Shown here: positions 1-13,423 of the stretch, one piece after another
Position numbering within the stretch: the stretch's first letter is position 1
How the letters are laid out: every line of letters begins with the position of its first letter
Assembly (NCBI GenBank): GCA_950295325.1
Contig: OX485808.1
Coordinates: 4,404,501-4,468,500, forward strand
Direction: 5' to 3'
DNA: 64,000 nt
Origin: Polytrichum commune
Taxonomy: Eukaryota; Streptophyta; Polytrichopsida; Polytrichales; Polytrichaceae
Made by a program: the position numbers and the translations under genes
The notes under the pieces: generated by a model
Told to the model about the DNA's origin: nothing
The model's input: the letters and a program-made list of their open reading frames with translations, nothing else
The model's database searches: none

Positions 1-1142
1 CCTTGGTCGTTTTCGAGTGTCTTGAGTGATGTTTTCAATTCTTGAGCCGAGCTTGAGAACAACCATAACAACAACAACAAGAAGCAGAAATGACAAGGGT
101 GCAAGAACTTCTTGAGCTTCATCTTACAATCCTAGATGCAAATCCAATGTGGTGGATTCCATTTTCAAGGTTCAAGGAAGTTGAGATTGATTTTCGAAGG
201 TAACGTCCGCTATATTCTTTCAATGAAGCCCACGAAACGAATGCATGTGACCTAATTTCCTTCGGGATCATCTTTCGTGATTTTTATATGTTACTTGGAG
301 ACATGGATGTCAAGTTTCAATCAAGTAAGCATACAAACTCAAGTGAAGGCCATGTTCGCAATCTCCATACATCATGCACATTGAAACTTCACTTGTCTTC
401 TCCCTTGCAATGTTTTTGGCCACTTGAGGTTAATAAGTGGGATTCTTAATGAATGTTTTGTAGTTTCAAGAGATTCATTTCCTCTGATTGTTGTGATCAA
501 AACGATGTCATAGATAAATCCTTGCCAAGGCCACCAATGGAGAAGTTAAGTTAGACTTCAAATTCGGGTCGAACTCCATGTGAGTGATCTGCGTCCCAAT
601 CCCGTAACCTTTCTTGAAATGCTCCTCAATTCTACTGCAAATTTGTGCAGCTAGGATGTTCACTAACCAACCTATTGATTTTCTTAACCCAAATGACACA
701 AAGTTGTGTGGTGTTGAATGCAAAGATATTCAAGCAACGCTCATTGGGGGAGGAAAAAGTGTAGCTTTGGGGAAAGAAAAACATGATAGATTTGTATGTC
801 TATATTATAACCTTATGGAGTAGGGAAAGCATGTGTAGTAAATATGTTAGGATTCATTTTGGAAATGACTTTAATATTAACTTGGGGCAGTGTACATTAT
901 GAGCCCCGGGGGTGCACCTTTCATTAAAACCGAGAACCACATGTGTTCACAACATATTCTAAAAACCCTCTATATATAATTTTTTTTGGTATAATCAAGT
1001 AATGCACGCACAATTTCAATGATAATACAAGTGACAATATGTTTACGTAACAAAAATTACATTCATATATAGTCTTTAACATAAGTATACAAATATGCTT
1101 TTGAATAGTAATGAAACCCTATCATATGTATAATGTAAAACC
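1..1142. other. Noncoding stretch, nothing recognised
   Basis: AT-rich sequence with only short overlapping ORFs and no recognisable domain. I see no RNA gene or clear repeat. Confidence 0.5.
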
Positions 1143-1735
1143 CTAGCATTCATTAATAAAGTCATTGAAGACTATTTCATCCCCCAAATGTAACTCATAA
1201 GCATCTAAGTTTACAATATATGTCATATGAGCTATTGCAATTATTATTTCTAAATGATTATTATTTCTAGATAGCTCTACCTCTACATACGCTACAATGG
1301 ACTTTACATTAGATGGAGAGGGTATTTCCACATTTTTATGTTCAACAATTAGAACATCCAAGACATGTTGAAGCTCACTTTGCAACTCCACAAGTTCATG
1401 TAAATTATTTTCAACCCGCAACTACATCAATTCCATCTCTATGACATCTCCAACATTATAATTTTTCCTTGTCACCACATGGTGCACAAGAATCATCAAT
1501 CCATGCATGATCATAATCACTCTCCTCATCCTCCTTCATACTTCCAAATAAATGAGCCTCAATAAGAGACCCTACCATACAAGTAGAAATGTTGTATATT
1601 TTCTTAGAGGTCCTCCATACAACATGATATCCACGAAAAATGTCACAAATGTTGTTTTCTCGAATACAAGGAAGGCTAGCTTGAATTGGTCTTTGAAGGC
1701 AACTTTTCCCAACTACATCTAGATGTATTTACAAA
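1143..1735 (-). pseudogene. Decayed coding remnant, function unrecognised
   Basis: Reading the minus strand, an open frame without an early ATG runs from about 1725 to 1470. It contains ENNICDIFRGYHVVWRTSKK and an acidic stretch around MKEDEESDYDHAW, then ends in a stop. A second open stretch of about 92 codons follows in another frame after an in-frame TAG (near 1425). It contains LQSELQHVLDVLIVEHKNVE and ends at 1143 with VFNDFINEC. The amino-acid composition looks protein-like, but the frame is broken by a shift and a stop. A degraded transposase or other mobile-element gene is possible. I do not recognise the family. Confidence 0.35.
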
Positions 1736-1739
1736 ATGC

Positions 1740-4570
1740 TAGTAGCATGTGCAAGTGATAACAAGGGAAGAAGTATTTTTTATATCATAATTGTTATATT
1801 CTTCATTGTTACTTCAAACACTCTTGATAGCAATCAAAATATAACAACCATGATATGAAAGGACTTCTTCATACTCTATTAGCTTGTACCATAGGTACCC
1901 ATACAGGATTAGTTTCAAAATAATTCTTTTTCCAAAGTTGAAGTGCACTTTGCAAGATTCAAATTGAGTTGGCCTTGGAGGGAAACAAAAAAACAAAAAC
2001 AAAAAAACAAAACAGTAGATGTGAATGTGTTGTTTTCACAAATACTCTGTGTCATGTACATAACTATGAGTTATAATTTGTGTAGCATATGCACACGGGG
2101 AGGTGACTATCGGAATTTTAGAAACCACGTGAGATAAAAAAATAGGGTCAATTTAATTCGTTGAGGGTAAAATTTATACATTCATTAGATCTACCATAGC
2201 TTTGGAAATATGTCCCCTACATGTTTATATGTAAAATAAGGCGGTGAATAATTCCTCCATTTTAGTAATCAGTAGAAAAAAAATAGGATTATAGATATTG
2301 GATCCCTCCAAATGTGTGTAGTAGAATCAATAGAATAATTATGGGTTAGACTACTTGGATGAAGAATTTTGTAATTCTGTCCAAATTTGAATGAAACGCG
2401 TTAGTTTGGAGGGAAACGTTGTGGATTTTTTTGGGGGAAGGAATGTTGTGACTTCTCAACGGCCCTTGGGTTTCCTTAGGGTTTGGACAAGCATAGTGGT
2501 GTGAAGGCGGTGAAGCGTTTGGGTAGGAGGTCTTGCATTGGTGAAGCGTGGCACAAAGGCGGTAGGTAAGACACATTTTTTGGAGCTTTCTTCTTTGCTC
2601 CATAGCATTCACAGCATTCACACATGGTGTGTCACAAGCGCCAAAGATTCAACTTGCACCGCTCTCGTGAGGTATGTCCGCCTCATGCCAACAATTAGTT
2701 TTAGTTCTTTGTCATCATTGGTATTAAACATCTCCAAAATTTTTGTCTTATCATGACATAAGAGAGGATATTGATATGTACCTTGACATGTATTGGAGGG
2801 TGCATAGTTATATCCTAACCCTTCACATTATAAATATTTGGTACAAGGTTGAATGTGTTTGTGAACACAATTAAAGTAAATGTTTTCAATTGAATGCAAT
2901 CTTTTGTTTTGGAGTAGATAATTATGCAAAATTTTCATGTCTTATGACAATTGATTATATTTCTTGTTTTGTTCTATCCGTGTTTACAACTTGTCTATGT
3001 TAGCTTGTACATTTTGTCATCTCCATGTTCATTGGTAATCTTTTAACTAAACTCCAAGTGTTATTGATTGTGTTTTGAATGGTACTTTGAATGCTTTAGC
3101 ATTGGTATAACTAATTGAAACTGATTAAATGACAAGATGGTTGGTATGGAACGTTTGTTGCTCACATAGTCAATTTTGCAATGCTATCGTATTATGTTCA
3201 TTATTTGGTACATGTACAATTTATAAAAAAAATATGATGCTAAAATTTGGTCTCTCCGAAAAATTACAAATAAACATAGGGTGCTTAAAATACGTCAAAA
3301 CAACTTTATATCTACAAATAGGGAGGGAAAAAATACCGAGAGGTGCATAAATACCCCCCCATTAAATACCCCATTATCGCACGTGGTTACAAAATGTAAG
3401 AGGGTGTGATCCCCCCGTGCATATGCATAAGTAATATGATTCAGTTCAAATTAATACCATATGCACTCATGTATACTCATACATATTATGAAAGCTGCAC
3501 CCCCCTGGATTATGAGCAATGTGAACATAAAGAAATTCTATTTGTTGAGTCAATATCCTTAGACCCAAGGAGTTTATGTAAGGTTTAGAGTCCAGTTTAA
3601 AAAGTACTTCAATAGAAAAAATATAGCAATTTGTAACTCCAAATAGTAAGTGACATTAAATATCATCTTTAGTGTAGTCCAAGTTCTATTTTAAGAAGCA
3701 CAAATCACAGATAGATCACCAAATTGTAAATCACTACTGGAGCCATATCTGACCTATTTTGCATGGGAAGACTCCCAACCCACCCATATGGCTGGGCCCG
3801 GGTGCACATGGAGGTGGCCTCTTGGACACAGAACCACACAACAGAGCACACAAACATGGAGGAACATGGGCGCATATCAACTTCAGGTGGCCACCAGAAA
3901 TCATTTTGAGAATACACTAAAATACACATGAGTTCTGGATTACATACAGTGTACACTCCACAGCAAAGAAGAGGTCCTTAATTCACTGGATTCAGCATAT
4001 TACAATGAAACTTTCTACAAGTTGGAACTGTGGATTATGCTCACTATTGGCAATGAAGGTCGCCTTACCTGTGCGTCAACTGCTTCATGAAGAGCCACAT
4101 CATCGTCCCATGATATCATCCCCACCTATTTATAAGTAGGGGAAGGTGGCACTGCATTGAGTACAGCCTTTAATCTATCATCTGGCTACTGTATCTGTAG
4201 ACTGGTATAGGTGTACTTGATGCAGACAAATTCGATTAACCTAGTCTTTATGGGGAATCAGCTGTCTATACCTAAACACAAATAGGGCAAACTCAGAGGC
4301 TCATCCAATCAATACAACTCTTCTTTAGCGGCACATTGCAGGAAACCTTACAATGTCCTTCAAATATATGTATCTGCCCTTTGATCAAATTGCATCATCA
4401 GGGGTCTGTAGAACTTTGTTATAATACACGTTTATTATTCTTGAGCTTCTTGCAAGTATGTCTAGATCGATGCTGACATGTCATACTCCAAAAAGCATTT
4501 CTTGTAAAAAGGCTGCCTGTTGAGTCTGATCATATTTTACACAGTTTCTCTGGGAATTGAATAGGTATCT
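1740..4570. other. Gene-poor stretch downstream of the transporter
   Basis: Only short, low-complexity ORFs occur. Near 3640-3680 there is 'gacattaaatatcat' followed by 'tttagtgtagt', resembling an end of the CACTAC-ended elements described further on, but no partner end was found. The 3' untranslated part of the transporter gene should lie just below 4571. Confidence 0.45.
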
Positions 4571-7500
4571 CTACAGCCCGAGATGGGATGGTCCACCCCA
4601 AAGCTCCTTGCCTGTGCCATGGACTAAGAGGACCCTGTCTAGTCCCTTGCAAAGCTCTTCACAATACTCCATGTACCGGTTTGGCTCCATGCCTTTGTAG
4701 TGGTCAGGAAGATTAATGAGGATCAATTGTGCGTTTCGAGAGTGCTCCACAATAATTTCGTTGAGCCTTGCGGGTGAGTAGCTTTGGCTGAATGTTTCCC
4801 ATGTTCGTCGCATGGGCTCGGGTATGTCTTGGATAGCCTGGGCCTTGTTAATCCCTGCAGGAGAGCCTGGGTAAACTTGGCTTGAACAATTTGATTGCCC
4901 ATTTTCTAGCTCTGAATTCCCCTGCACACATAATTGTTGAAATCTGAGTTGGTGTAGGTGTATATAAAACAATGCTTGACACAATTTGACAGTCGGAATG
5001 ATTCGCTTCAAAGAAAAATATATTTTATGGTAAAGTGGGCCTAGTTTAGTTACTCAACTTTCTTGGATATCTATATTTGAGTGGTACAGTGTGGATCTTA
5101 GAATGGACACCAAAAAGGCAGAGGTTGGACTGGAAGCTCAAAATTTGTTCTCTATTCTAGGTTCAATAGTCAACATAATTGAGGGTACCTTTATGATCAT
5201 TTGAGAAAGGGAATCTTCACTTTGATCATGAATAAGGTATTTATATGAGCTCCGAAATCTTATAAGGAAAATGGCTGCCGCCTTGATTTGGACCTGCTAT
5301 TCATCTCGTACTGATCATGTGTTCAACATCGTAAGAGAAGTGCGTTTTTTAAGGTCCATATTGGGATTGGCATATTAAATTGGTGCAACACAAAGTCAGA
5401 GACCTAAAAGAGCCTTGATTGAGACCTCCATACCTCAGCGCCGACATAATCTGACGAGGAGGCAAGAGACCCATCATCCACCAAAATCTCCAAGTTGGGG
5501 CCAGCTCTTTCATCCATCAATTGACCATCACCATCAGCCCAATGTGCTTCTTTCTTCAGTTTCGACCCTTCAGTCCCTGTCGATTCCAATGTCGTGTTTG
5601 GGGTTTGCTCGCTTGACGTAACGCCTAATTGCTCACAATGACTTGAGGTGTTTCTGTCAACAACTGAACTTAAACAGTCTTCTGGTCGATGTTGGGAATG
5701 TAGAATTGATCCATTTTGTCGTGATGCAGAGGAAGTTGGTGACCGTTCTGCAGCACCCAAAATTTTGGGTTCTGGGGAGGCAGGAAGAAGAGATGGGATG
5801 ACCTGAGGTGAGTTTTGTAACTCCGTTGAACTTACCACCACATTTGGATTCTCATGGACCAGCTCCTTCTCATTCAAAGAGTCCATCCCATCATTTGGAC
5901 CTGAAAATGGGCAATAATTTCATTGATATCACTTTTCAATTGTTAAGTGAACGAAATCTTAAACTGTAACTTAGGCTTAAACTTCTAACCTCAGAATATA
6001 TCTATGCTAAAGAGTTTACAGTCTTGAAGGGTCAGCTACAGTATTTGATATCTCAGGTCTGATTATCTTTAATAATAGAGGTATCTCTCAAAAACACATG
6101 TTTTGGTAGAAAGTTTCGCCCCACCTATTACATATTATAATGTTTAAGGAGCGTTCAAGTGGGGTTAGACTCCCCAATTTTTTTTAATATACCATTTTAG
6201 GGCCTTCAAAAGTTTGCCATAAAATTCATTTTAATATAGCCATCCTTTGGCCATAGTCAACTGCTTCCCCTTCATTTCACCAAATTGGGGGTTCCAAGTC
6301 CCCACACCAAAAACATGAGTTTTCAAGAGACTCTTAAAATAACTTCAATGTTGATAGCTACAACGATCATTGATTCTAGCAAATGGTAGTAATTGCAATT
6401 GCTAACTCATGAGGAATGGAGACTTACTGTCTATGTTGAGAGCTGGCAGCCCCAAAGCCCCCCTGCGCAGCTCTCTTCGACGAGTATGGCGTACTCCTTC
6501 AAGCTCACTTAAGTGGAAATTGGGAACACCAACATCCTTAATTTTTTCTCTTGACCTGTCAATCTCTGCGCTCTGCCGACTGCGTTCACCAGATTTTTTG
6601 CTCAAAACATTGCGGCTTGTAATCTCAGGAGAATTGCTTCCTCTCAGGTCAAAATTCTTGAATCTGCATAGTTGAAGATGCATCCATAATAAGGTGCTTC
6701 AGAGGTTGTCTGTTTGTTAAATCTATAATATGAAGAATGTAGGTATGTACTCAGGAGATTAGGAATCTTAGAACTTGGTGGTTGGAAACAAAGAGTGTCA
6801 TACCATGAATCGCAAGTATAGAAAGTGTCTCATCTCCCCTTATCCGTCAAAAATTGCAGCTTTGCTACGTTATTTTGGAGACAGATGTTACTGGTTTGAC
6901 TTTATTGTTAAGTGTTTGCAAACAAAAACAATAAACGAATCGCAAAGAAGGCGTCTATTCAAAGGTTCACAAGTTTAGTAGAAATTTGCCAACTGACCGA
7001 TATTTGGCCAGTTCTTCGGCAAAAGCTTTGGCCTCCTCAACGCGAATGGTGTAATCAAATGTGTAGGGTGCTATAGAAGCATCGTCTAGCTCCAGAACTT
7101 GAACCTCAGCCTTTATTCGCACCTGTCACACATTCGTAGGTTTTGATTTTTATGAGGATACTGGACAAATACCATCAAACGAAGTAATTTTCTGCAAATT
7201 CAAAACTCTTTCCCATCCCGAGAACCTATCTAAATAATTAGGTAATTACTAAGAGCTTGTGATTTGGGGCTTCATTATATCTTTTAGTATGTTAATTGCT
7301 ACTTTGCAACGTACTGGGGTGCCATTGCATACAGAAAAGACACTTCACAAATTCAGGGGTGATGGGCTTCTTACCATCTTGTCATTCCTTGTTTTCAAAA
7401 GACCATAATTTCATGAAGGAAAGCAAGGCTTGTTTACAACACTTACAGTCTCCAATAGTTTTTCCAGATTCCTCTTCACTATATCTGAGTTATCGAGCTT

Positions 7501-10500
7501 TTCAGCTACGGTGTGCACCCGAACTTTGCACTTGCGCCAAATCTTGTGTTGCTGGAGAAGATGAGCCAAAAGCAATAGCAAGCCTCCATCATGAACAATC
7601 CACCAAACGTCAATAACACCTTCCTGATAATCATCGTTCACTGGAAACTTGTTCAAGTGCACACACAACAATACGGCCTTGTCCACGGCCCGACATTCCG
7701 TTAGAGTCTCCAGCAGGATCTGAACATAGCAAAACGATCGTGTTATATACACCCTAGTATCAAATATTACGTACAAGGCATATAATTTATTTGACCTTGA
7801 CATGCCGCCCATACCTTGACTTGTAGTGCATAATTAAGATTGCACATTTTTTTTAAACTTTTTGAACATAATCTATGACCTGATAGAAGTTTCTAACTTG
7901 TCTGCACCCTAACAGTATATCCATTGAAGCGTACCTCTGCGCTATCTTGATGTCCCACATCTTGCCATTTTGTAGGCCATCCGAGGACTAGAGTGTTGGG
8001 CTCTAGGCTTCCAAGACCTGATGACTGTATGGCGTAAGTCTTGCCTTCACGATATGTGGGTGATATCAATACCCTTCCAAATCCGGTAACTTTTGCTGCA
8101 GCCATGCAATTTTCAAGCTCAACCTGCACAAGCATATTCACATATTCAAAGTCGCAGTTAGCAATTAATGATGACTTCATATTCCCCCTGGAAAGAATTG
8201 ACTGAAACAAACCCCTTTTAGCGCCCAAAGGCACCAACCTTCAAACACAAAGCACAATAACTAATATAAATTGTAGTGAATCTGCACAATGGAATTCTAT
8301 AATACACCACCTATTAGTTGTGGGCCTAAACTTTCACATCTCAATGTTGTGAGTAATTTCTCACCTTCTCAGCCGCTGCTTGAGCAGTCATCTCTTCCAG
8401 CTTGCCTTCGAGGATGACAGTAACCACACACAGGCCTTGTCCCTATTTACCCCCATATAGAGAAGTTCAGACACATCGTCTCACAGGTATTCTAATTACC
8501 AGAAACACATCATGAATACACATACGAATTGACTTTAGACACATCGTCTTCAGTTTACCACAAACATGTTGTACAGTATGTCATATAATATGCTTAACTC
8601 TAGACACATCGTCTCATAGGTTTTTTAAATACCACAAACATGTGGTAAAGTACGTATATGGCTAACCACAGTGCCACATGTTTACCCTAGGTGACTATGG
8701 GCTTCAAGATTGGATCAAGGGTCATAGATGGAGTTAACTGCAAGGAATGCTATTTAATACCTTTTTCAGCTGTGACGCAAAGAACAGAAACTCATGACCC
8801 GCATGGTCATCAGCAGTCCATGATGAACGTGGTTTTGAGAGACAAAGGAGCTGTGGACGCCAGTTCACAGTGTACCGTGCCTCATCTCCAACCGATAGAA
8901 TGCCTCTCACCGCTATTTGGAGACAAAGACCTCCTAAACCAGTTCCCCAATTGACCTCCACCTGCAACCTTGGTCACCCCATCATTAGCAAGAACATTAT
9001 TATAGTGATCACAAATTATATATCTGATAAGAAAAGCTGAATGAAAGCAATTTATGGGTGACATTGACCTTACGAAAACAAGTAATAAGAAGCAATCAGG
9101 TATGAGTTTCATGAAACAGGGAAAGAAATACCTACCTGGCGAAAATCAATGTACACATAGATGAAGATGAGAAGGACGATTGCCACCACAGCCCAGTACC
9201 AAACAATAACAAAATTCATGACCAAACAAGCCAGAAACCCCACGAGTGCAGTAGTCCAGTGATAATATTTCCATGTAGGCCTCCAACTGCACACTCAACA
9301 ACAAGCTTTGTAAGAAAGACACTGACTGAACGTGAGAATAAAAACAATTTACTTCTACTTACTTCAAAAGAAATCAAGTGCATTTAGTTTGCTGTTGTTG
9401 GATGCCAATCCAATATGTGTACACAACAATAATTAGCAATGATATCAAGATGACACAACTGGAAAGAAGGTTAATTGTCACTTGAGAAGCAGAGATATCG
9501 TTCAACTATAAATATCATTCAATTTCTCAAAAAGGATGCAGCATTCAGAAGATCTCAGTATACTCAAGACATATATATTGATGACTCTAAGAGCTAATGA
9601 ACTATTGAGAATTGAATCAAATACAGTATGTAGTGTATATATGTGGAGTTTGAACGAGGAAATAAACCTGGGGGCATTAACGGCGGACAATATCAGGCAC
9701 GACAGGTTGAGTGCAGAATAGCAAGTAAGAAAGCAGATAGAGACAAGTGGCGCCACAGTGTTCAAGCTTCCCATCATGGCAAACGCGAAGCAAAGAAATG
9801 TGGTGATCATTAAGGCCCTTTGTGGTTCTCCTTTCTTGGAGACCTTTGCCAACGGTCCCAGAAATGGCACTACTCCATCAACTGCGATAGCCTAAGACAG
9901 ATTTGACATGATGAGATGTATAAGTTAATCATAACAGATACTGGAGCAGATAAGATATTCATTGATGCCGTAGGGTGCAATCTGGTGGACATTAAAATCA
10001 TATTTTTGGAATATTCTTGCAATTCTCAATTAAATAATGGTCAAGACCCTACTGAAACTTACGTGAAAATTACCTTCCTGCACTTATAGTGTTGAACCAG
10101 ACATCACTTTAAAGTACATAACTTGACATAATGAGGTGTGTCAGTTATTCAAAATGGATACCAGAGCAGATTAGATATTCTAAAAAATTGTAGGGTGCCA
10201 TCTGGTTCAGCAATAACTGATTTCTGAGGAAGACATTGACACGTGTCATGTCAACATTCATCAAGACCTTTTGGACCCTACGTGGAAATTACCATCCTGC
10301 ACTTAACATGTTTGAACCAGACATCACCCTACAGTACATAAATTCAGATATTATGAATATTCTACAGTTATATTACTCTTGAGTCTGACAATACCTGGAG
10401 AAGACGAGGAGAGATGATGAGACATTGCATTGCTTGGGCAAGTGAGGCTATGATGATGCCCAGTTCTGTGATAGTGGCCACTGGGTATGCGACATCTCTG

Positions 10501-13423
10501 ACCACCTTCAGCATGGCATGGTCTCCTCCAATACCCAGAAGATAATTCCTTTTTCCAACAGCTGCCCACAGACCCATGTACGACATATACATGATAAAGC
10601 TAATTACTACAGCTCCAAGTGTTCCTTGTGGTATTGACTTCTCTGGTTGGCGAAGGTTTGTAGCTCGATCTGCTCCGCTGGAAAGAAACGTAGTAGCATT
10701 TAAATTTGCGAAGCAGGAGGACCAGAGATTGTATCCATAAGGGTGCCATAAGGAGAACAAAAGATTCCAGCATCTTGAGTTTGACATATCATCACGATAC
10801 CCAAAATTCTAAGACTTGTTGGAATTTGTATACATGACCAAGTAAATATAATTCAGTTAATATGATATTTAGAATCACAAAATCAGCAGTTCTAACACTC
10901 ATCATTGTGACTTTAATGTGACGAGTCATACCTTAAAATACCGGTGAAACATGGAAAGAAGAGGGAGACTGCTGTTGAGAAAGATTTTCCTGGCAAATAC
11001 CCAGGACTCCAGTTGCTTTTAAATGTCGTCCAAGAAAGACCAGTGAGATCTGAGGAAGGAGAAGATCCACGAGGTGCAAGGCCCAATCCCAGGTAGAAGG
11101 ACAGCATTGTGTAGAGAACTACACCAAAGAAAGCTAGTCCCAATTTTGAGACAAATTTAATCCCAAAGAACACCTGAATGATTCACAATTTCAGTAAATA
11201 ACTACAGTTATAGGCTACACGTGACACCAACCCAAAAGGTGTCAAGTGACAATTCAGTGAGAACACAAATGTAGACCTGTCAACACGGTTAGAATTATTC
11301 TCAACGTGATCAATTGTGAGGGATACAGGATACATCAACTTTGCAAATAAAAATTAAATTAAGATGTGCTTGAATTTGCAAGAAATGCAAGTCTTGGAAA
11401 GGGGGAAACAATAAAGAAATTCCAGTATTCGTACCAGTAGGCCGAGAACAATCAAAATAACCCCAGCAATGACTCGGTTTGAAGACTGGAAGTCAAGTGC
11501 TGGGAAGGTGAACACAATCATCTCTACTGAACCAAGCGCCTGCAGATCGTTTCTCACATAAATCAGCCTAGTAAAAGTGTTGGAAGAACCAAACCAGAAA
11601 TAATACGTGAAAAAATATTAATCCATTTGACCACTTTGGCAGATTCCTGCACACCCTGTTAATCCAGCTGAAGAGCGGCAGAGGATGAAATCAATGAACT
11701 GTCTCTTTTATCTTTGTAGGATTCTCATGTATAGAGCTCATGCATGAATTGAAACTCGACATTGCCCTTCCATATGGCACAAGCTGGAAAACGACATGAA
11801 AGAAAATAATATCTATATATTAAAACAAAGATTGGAAAACTGTAGTCTCACCTCAAGAACCGAAAGTAGAATCACACCCAAGTAATACAGCAACCCCACA
11901 GCACCGCCTAGCCTTGGACCAAGTGCCCTTGATATGAGATAACTGCCAGAAATAACTTAGCATTCATCAGGTATAACTTTCATATTCCTTCAACTGCTAT
12001 TGCATTTACTACTCTCACCTAACACCAGAACTCCTTTTGTAGGTAACGATTTCTGAACACTTGATCAGAAAGAAAAGTTCGAAGAATAGACGGTAACAAC
12101 ACTGAATTATTGCTGGCTCCTATCTTGAACAAGCACAATATTCAGTGCCCTTGAACTCAAGGATTGTCATAAGTCCTTCAATACGCGGTCCATGGTATGA
12201 CAGATGAGACACAATATGCTGTGGAAAATAATAATCTCGTCGAAGGCAAATTTTTATGATGTGCTTGGAGTCTGTTTCATACTTCAAGTAGCAGAGCGAT
12301 AATAACTCATGCACACAAGAAACTGAACTTCTTTAACCTCGTGCATGTAGTAGGGCAGTCTGTATACTTACTAAGTACCACCTTGCTCAATTGGTCCGTT
12401 AGTTGCAATGGCACTCAACGACATGGTGGTGAGCATGGCGCAGAGGAAGGAGATGAAAACGATGAGGAACGTCTGCCACACCCCGGCATTTCCCACGATG
12501 TAGAAGAAACGCAGAAAAATAAGCACACCTGCGAAGAAACAGATTGATCATCGTATTTTCAGACTTTCCTCAAAGTACTCAGACGTACGCTGAATCCCTA
12601 TACTTTATTGGACTTGTTGAGGGTAAAGTGCGATTTCACAGATATTATTTTCTGATATCGCAACAGGATCGAGAATGAAGCTGTCATCAAGCCGTACTTA
12701 CAGCTGAGTACATCATTTCTATATACCATATAAGAATGATGGCGCAACATATTCGCAACAAATCTCTACATTGCGGAAAATAGCGCAACACATGTGGTCA
12801 CGCAACAGATTCGCTCGCTGATATTGTAGATTTCCTCCGACATTGCAACACGGTCCAGAAAGAAGTTGTCATCGAGTCTTACTACAGCAGAGTAAATTAT
12901 TTCTATCTACCGTATAAGAATGGTGCCGCGACATATTTGCAACGCATTCTACATTGCGGAAATGCAACATATGTGGGAATGAAATTCCCACAGATCTATG
13001 TGGCGCAACAAGTTTGCTCGCTGATGGAGAGCTGCCATAATTAGCATGTGCCCATGGATTCTTATAACACCAGGAGTGAGAGAAAAGATTTCTTAAATTA
13101 TCCTTACCCCACATATTCTCACAGGTGGGGATGAGAACCCCGGTGTACGTGCCCAGGCCTCCGGGACCGTGGCCACCGCCACTCTGAATCTTGTGATACA
13201 CGTTGTACAAGAACCTCTGCACACTTGCAGCAGGCCCATCCTTAGCACTCGACTGCCGGGTCCCATCCAGAGACTCAGAGGATGAAGACCGTGCCGTGAT
13301 CCTCTTGGGCATGAGGCAATTGCATTTGCTGAGCACCGTGGAGGATGACATCCCTCTCGCTAATGCAGACTCCTCACTGCTGCCTGCTGCTGCTGCTGGA
13401 TCCTGCATATCTGTCTCCAACAT
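4571..13423 (-). CDS. K-Cl cotransporter-type cation-chloride cotransporter (SLC12/CCC), 16 exons
   Basis: Exons (minus strand): 13423-13108, 12528-12372, 11942-11852, 11539-11435, 11173-10932, 10677-10395, 9891-9668, 9286-9136, 8961-8761, 8442-8365, 8123-7935, 7719-7447, 7122-6998, 6663-6428, 5900-5434, 4921-4571. All junctions are GT-AG and phases agree, giving about 1162 residues, close to usual KCC length. It is predicted to carry out electroneutral K+/Cl- symport across a membrane. Residues 1-90 are a Ser-rich cytosolic tail. About 95-523 form the 12-helix core, starting near TYTGVLIPTCENMWG and including SRALGPRLGG and SGADRATNLRQPEKSIPQGT. The C-terminal domain carries IDVWWIVHDGG and WRKCKVRVHTVAEKLDNS, both strongly KCC-like. 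Residues 812-1046 are a Ser/Pro/Glu-rich linker. The tail contains RLNEIIVEHSRNAQLILINL and DRVLLVHGTG, as in KCCs. The ATG at 13423 is the first in-frame ATG. A splice acceptor TATATGCAG lies just upstream, so the 5'UTR is probably spliced. Transporter family is confident; exact ion specificity is inferred. Confidence 0.93.
8460..8645. repeat. Three short tandem units with AGACACATCGTCT in transporter intron 9
   Basis: The 13-mer agacacatcgtct occurs near 8470, 8538 and 8604. Each is followed by a variant of 'taccacaaacatgt'. The units sit in the intron between exons 9 and 10 (8443-8760). This is a local diverged duplication with no evident function. Confidence 0.65.
12650..13030. repeat. 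Tandem duplication (about 185 bp) in transporter intron 1
   Basis: Two adjacent diverged copies share 'gcaaca(c)gg(a)tc.agaa', 'ataagaatg.tg.cgc.acat' and 'ctacattgcgga' blocks. They lie at about 12655-12835 and 12840-13020, entirely inside intron 1 (12529-13107). No coding content is visible. Confidence 0.7.
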
